Source of the DNA: Cristatella mucedo
Taxonomy: Eukaryota; Bryozoa; Phylactolaemata; Cristatellidae
Direction of reading: 5' to 3'
Length of the DNA: 22,000 nucleotides
Assembly: GCA_009760855.2 (NCBI GenBank)
Contig: WPIO01000019.1
Span: 2,465,501 to 2,487,500, forward strand
How positions within the stretch are numbered: position 1 is the first letter of the stretch; the number at the start of each line of letters is the position of its first letter. Below are positions 19,906 through 22,000 of this stretch, piece by piece. Under the pieces are notes generated by a model. It searched no databases. It had not been told where the DNA came from and saw only the letters and a list, made by a program, of their open reading frames with translations. The position numbers and the translations under genes were made by a program.

Positions 19906-20527
19906 AAATAATAGCTTACTGCAGCTGATGACCATGGCAGCAAAGCCATTTGAGCATCGGATTGTGGTCGTAGTGTATCGAAGATAGGAAAGGTCTGCCT
20001 GTCATCTTTGAGTGTGAAGAGGCTTGCACTCGAGCATTGACTTGGCACCAGGACTGTTGCTATCGCATCCTCGTGATCTGGTGGTCTTTTAACTTTGCTC
20101 AGAATACTTTTTTCTCCTGGCAGCAATCGCGTAGCTCGAGGACCGCTTAACCTCAATATCAGGAGACTTATTATGGCAGCAGTCTCTTTTCTAATTGGTG
20201 CTCCTATCCATCGATTTTACTGAGCCATAATGTCCACTCTAATAGCAACTGCGTAATTTCAGAGCTTGCCCGGGTCGGTGTCCAGCGGCCCGCAAAAAGT
20301 ATTTGCATGGATTAGTCGGACGGGTCTGCCCAAGCACCCTTTTTTGTCCTGGTTTGGCTGCATGGAAAGGATGTTGCTGTAGATCAAGCTTGAGGTCAGT
20401 TATGCTCGTGGAACTCACGATGACGGCAAAGTGAATCTTTTAGTATCCTTTCGCGCTGGCAGACTTTCTTTCGTCTGAGGTCCTGCGAATGCATGCCTTA
20501 TGCTTGTTGTCGATGAGCATGCTACCA
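19906..20527. other. Intronic sequence without recognised feature
   Basis: Unique-looking DNA between the GA tract and the solitary tail element. The - strand frame across 19473-20156 is open only because it crosses the GA tract. Confidence 0.45.
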
Positions 20528-20628
20528 CCAACCATTCGATCATACTTCCTCTGCAGCAAACGCAAAGTGCCTAGAAAGATATTGAGTTCTCTGGGACGCT
20601 ATAACAAATGTATTATTATTATTATTAA
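20528..20628 (+). repeat. Solitary SINE/LINE 3' tail, diverged
   Basis: It aligns to the longer form (accaaccattcgatcatact in place of actcaccattcaatcacg), then gcagcaaacgcaaagtgcc, agatattgagttctctggg, and five ATT repeats. The right arm of the outer stem is damaged (gggacgctat), so the hairpin is weaker than in the other copies. Confidence 0.75.
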
Positions 20629-20845
20629 TTTCTTAGCCTTCATTAGTGGTGGAGGATCGTGCGATAGTGGTCCATGAAGCTGTGTCGAGGCACTTGTTTT
20701 GAGCGATGTCGATGCATGCATGCCCCAATCCTCATCTGCTCCAATATGCCTAGTTGGCTAAGATACGCTTTTCCCGTGGCTACTGTAGCGCTCGTGAGAG
20801 CTCGCTTGAGTTGCCAAGCTGATGAGAAAAGAGCAGCAGTGGCAG

Positions 20846-20874
20846 AGGCAGCTGCAGCAGCAGCAGCAGCAGGA
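20846..20874 (+). repeat. GCA microsatellite before the second ankyrin exon
   Basis: An imperfect (GCA)n run beginning ggcagctgcagcagcagc. In the frame continuous with the exon at 21036 it would encode glutamines. Confidence 0.75.
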
Positions 20875-21035
20875 GCTGATAGCCAGTTCCCCACCATGCC
20901 GTTGCTACTCTCACTCCCAAAGGCCTGACTGCAGCAGCCACGATACCGCCAGAGGCAGAACGACCTGTCCGAGTGAGGCTGCACTTTGCTGGTGCATTCT
21001 CGTGCAATGCTCTGACCAAAGCGCTCGTTTTTCAG

Positions 21036-21181
21036 GCATGAGACCTCTACACTACGCAGCTTGGCAAGGGCTACTGGAATCTGTGCGCATGCTCCTGGCA
21101 TGTGGCGCTGCAGTAGATGAGTCAGCTGAGGACGGTGAGACGCCTCTACACTTGGCTTGCCAGCACGGTCACCTGGACGTG
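21036..21181 (+). CDS. Ankyrin-repeat exon of a Caskin-like scaffold protein (next exon)
   Basis: Internal coding exon of 146 nt. The acceptor is cgtttttcag, with a branch-point-like ctgac at 21012-21016. The donor is gtaagc at 21182. Two bases complete the glycine begun by the exon ending at 15114, then 48 codons run to a phase-0 end. The peptide begins [11 protein letters not shown], a diagnostic Caskin block, passes through a helix with [12 protein letters not shown], and ends in a second repeat start, [14 protein letters not shown]. It therefore carries the second half of one ankyrin repeat boundary and the first helix of the next. The intron joining it to 15114 is 5,921 bp. I found no continuation (a helix with LLLxHxxxP) in the remaining 800 bp, so the next exon lies beyond the window. 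The same frame stays open upstream to an ATG at 20822 and downstream to a stop at 21217; see the findings. Confidence 0.88.
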
Positions 21182-21207
21182 GTAAGCATAAAGATTAAAG
21201 TGAACTT

Positions 21208-21245
21208 GCTGATTTAACAGCCTCGTTTGTACATAGAGGGCACAA
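21208..21245 (-). repeat. SINE family 1, copy G (tail only)
   Basis: On the - strand, tgtacaaacgaggctgttaa followed by atcagc matches the family 1 tail closely. The sequence further along (to about 21300) does not align convincingly to the body, so only the 3' tail is called. It lies 26 bp after the splice donor at 21182. Confidence 0.55.
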
Positions 21246-21449
21246 AGCTTATGTTCATCCCCCAAAGCTTGGAACCTGCTAGTGACTGACACCACGACAT
21301 TCCCTGTCTTGACGACCTTTAATACAACAAAGCTAGACACTAAACTGCCTCTGAATGCAGTTGCTCTGTCTGTGCGAATTGTCCCGCATGCACTTAAAAC
21401 ATGCTGAAATTGTCCATCTTATTCTTCTTACTTATCAGTTGATATGCTT
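21246..21449. other. Intron start after the second ankyrin exon
   Basis: No coding continuation of the ankyrin repeats is seen here. The next exon must lie beyond the LINE remnant. Confidence 0.5.
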
Positions 21450-21480
21450 CCTTAGCAGCAAATTAAAGTGCCTAAAAATA
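21450..21480 (+). repeat. Fragment of the SINE/LINE tail
   Basis: cttccttagcagcaaattaa followed by agtgcctaaaaatagg matches the first half of the tail unit (cctttgcagcaaatgtaaag, tgcctagaaag). The second half and the ATT repeats are missing. It lies directly upstream of the LINE remnant that starts near 21484, suggesting one element inserted next to or into another. Confidence 0.5.
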
Positions 21481-21483
21481 GGT

Positions 21484-22000
21484 AAACTGCCTAAAACTTA
21501 ATGCTGATACGACAAACCTAAGTTATCGGTGAGCAGCTACTCGAAAGTTGGAAGACTTTCCCCTCAAGATTGGCTAATCTAGCATCATTGCCGTGGCGCT
21601 GCCGGTTATCTGAGTGAGCAGTTACGAAATGACTTGTCGTTGGATGATCTCATTGCCTTCACTATGAAATCGGCCTACTTTCAGCTGCCGGACCTAACCA
21701 GAAATAAAGCCTGCTTTGACAAGAATATGACAGTCAGTGACTAGTTCGTGCGTTTGCGAGATCTTGTCTACATTACTGCAATTATTTTTATTCAGGACTT
21801 CCGGCTTGTGCGAAAAACTCACCGCTCATGTGTTTTGTCGTCAGCTGCATAGCTGCCCCATCACACCAGTTGTCTAAGTTGCACTGGCTCCCTATTCACT
21901 GGCTCCCCATCAAGCATCGAATCGAGTTAAGATCCTTTCGTTGGTCTACTGGTTGCTTCACTCACCGGATCTATTATCTAATCTATTAGACCTGCTTGGT
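21484..22000 (+). pseudogene. LINE reverse-transcriptase remnant (C-terminal part), runs off the window
   Basis: Scattered frames on the + strand carry the same protein blocks as the copy at 12604-13102. Near 21490 is KLNADTTN (family KLNxxKTEF). At 21619-21744 there is LRNDLSLDDLIAFTMKSAY followed by FQLPDLTR. Around 21851-21930 there is LSKLHWLPIHWLPIKHRIE, and then, in another frame, KILSLVYWLLHSPDLLSNLL, matching the LHWLPIxxRIxFKILxLVYKxLxxxxPxYLxxLL end of L2/CR1-type enzymes. Stops and frameshifts break it throughout. The HWLPI block is duplicated in tandem. The section that should hold LDYCNSLL is not recognisable. The element continues beyond 22000. Confidence 0.7.

Noticed and set aside
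20643-21101. A 152-residue - strand frame with an alanine run
   Set aside because: It is the antisense shadow of the second ankyrin exon and the GCA microsatellite.

Overview
This window reads as nuclear DNA from an animal, most likely an invertebrate. It has no bacterial-style gene packing. Instead there are short exons with GT-AG splice sites, introns of several kilobases, tRNA-derived SINEs with RNA polymerase III boxes, decayed LINE reverse-transcriptase fragments, and many simple repeats. A flatworm or other lophotrochozoan is possible, but the sequence alone does not fix the phylum.

The one gene I can support is on the + strand. Two ankyrin-repeat exons, 15017-15114 and 21036-21181, are separated by a 5,921-bp intron. 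Their join restores a continuous frame through the block [15 protein letters not shown], which I recognise from Caskin (CASK-interacting scaffold) proteins. Two possible upstream exons, 3721-3785 and 10572-10649, have splice phases that chain correctly onto the first firm exon, and the second ends in the Gly-Asp-Gly expected before an ankyrin repeat. They are much weaker calls. If they are right, most of the window is intron of this gene. The start codon, the remaining ankyrin repeats and the SH3/SAM part would lie outside the window.

The rest is a repeat landscape. SINE family 1 (about 150-165 bp, tRNA-like head, central hairpin, tail ending in a gctgttaaatcagct-like motif) has seven whole or partial copies, six of them on the - strand. 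SINE family 2 has two copies with a related head but a different tail. That tail also occurs alone, followed by (ATT)n, in five or six further places. It folds into a two-tier stem-loop with compensatory changes between copies, as expected of a 3' end recognised by an L2/CR1-type LINE reverse transcriptase. LINE reverse-transcriptase remnants occur at about 12604-13102 (-) and 21484-22000 (+).

Further structure includes a 72-nt hairpin at 9370-9441, a cluster of inverted repeats at about 15440-15975 just inside the ankyrin intron, and a three-copy 41-bp minisatellite carrying inverted CCAAT motifs. Beside that minisatellite is a 230-nt homopurine GA tract.

No ribosomal or intact tRNA gene, CRISPR array, or virus-like or toxin-like gene was seen. 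The remaining long open frames look like chance or repeat-driven frames.
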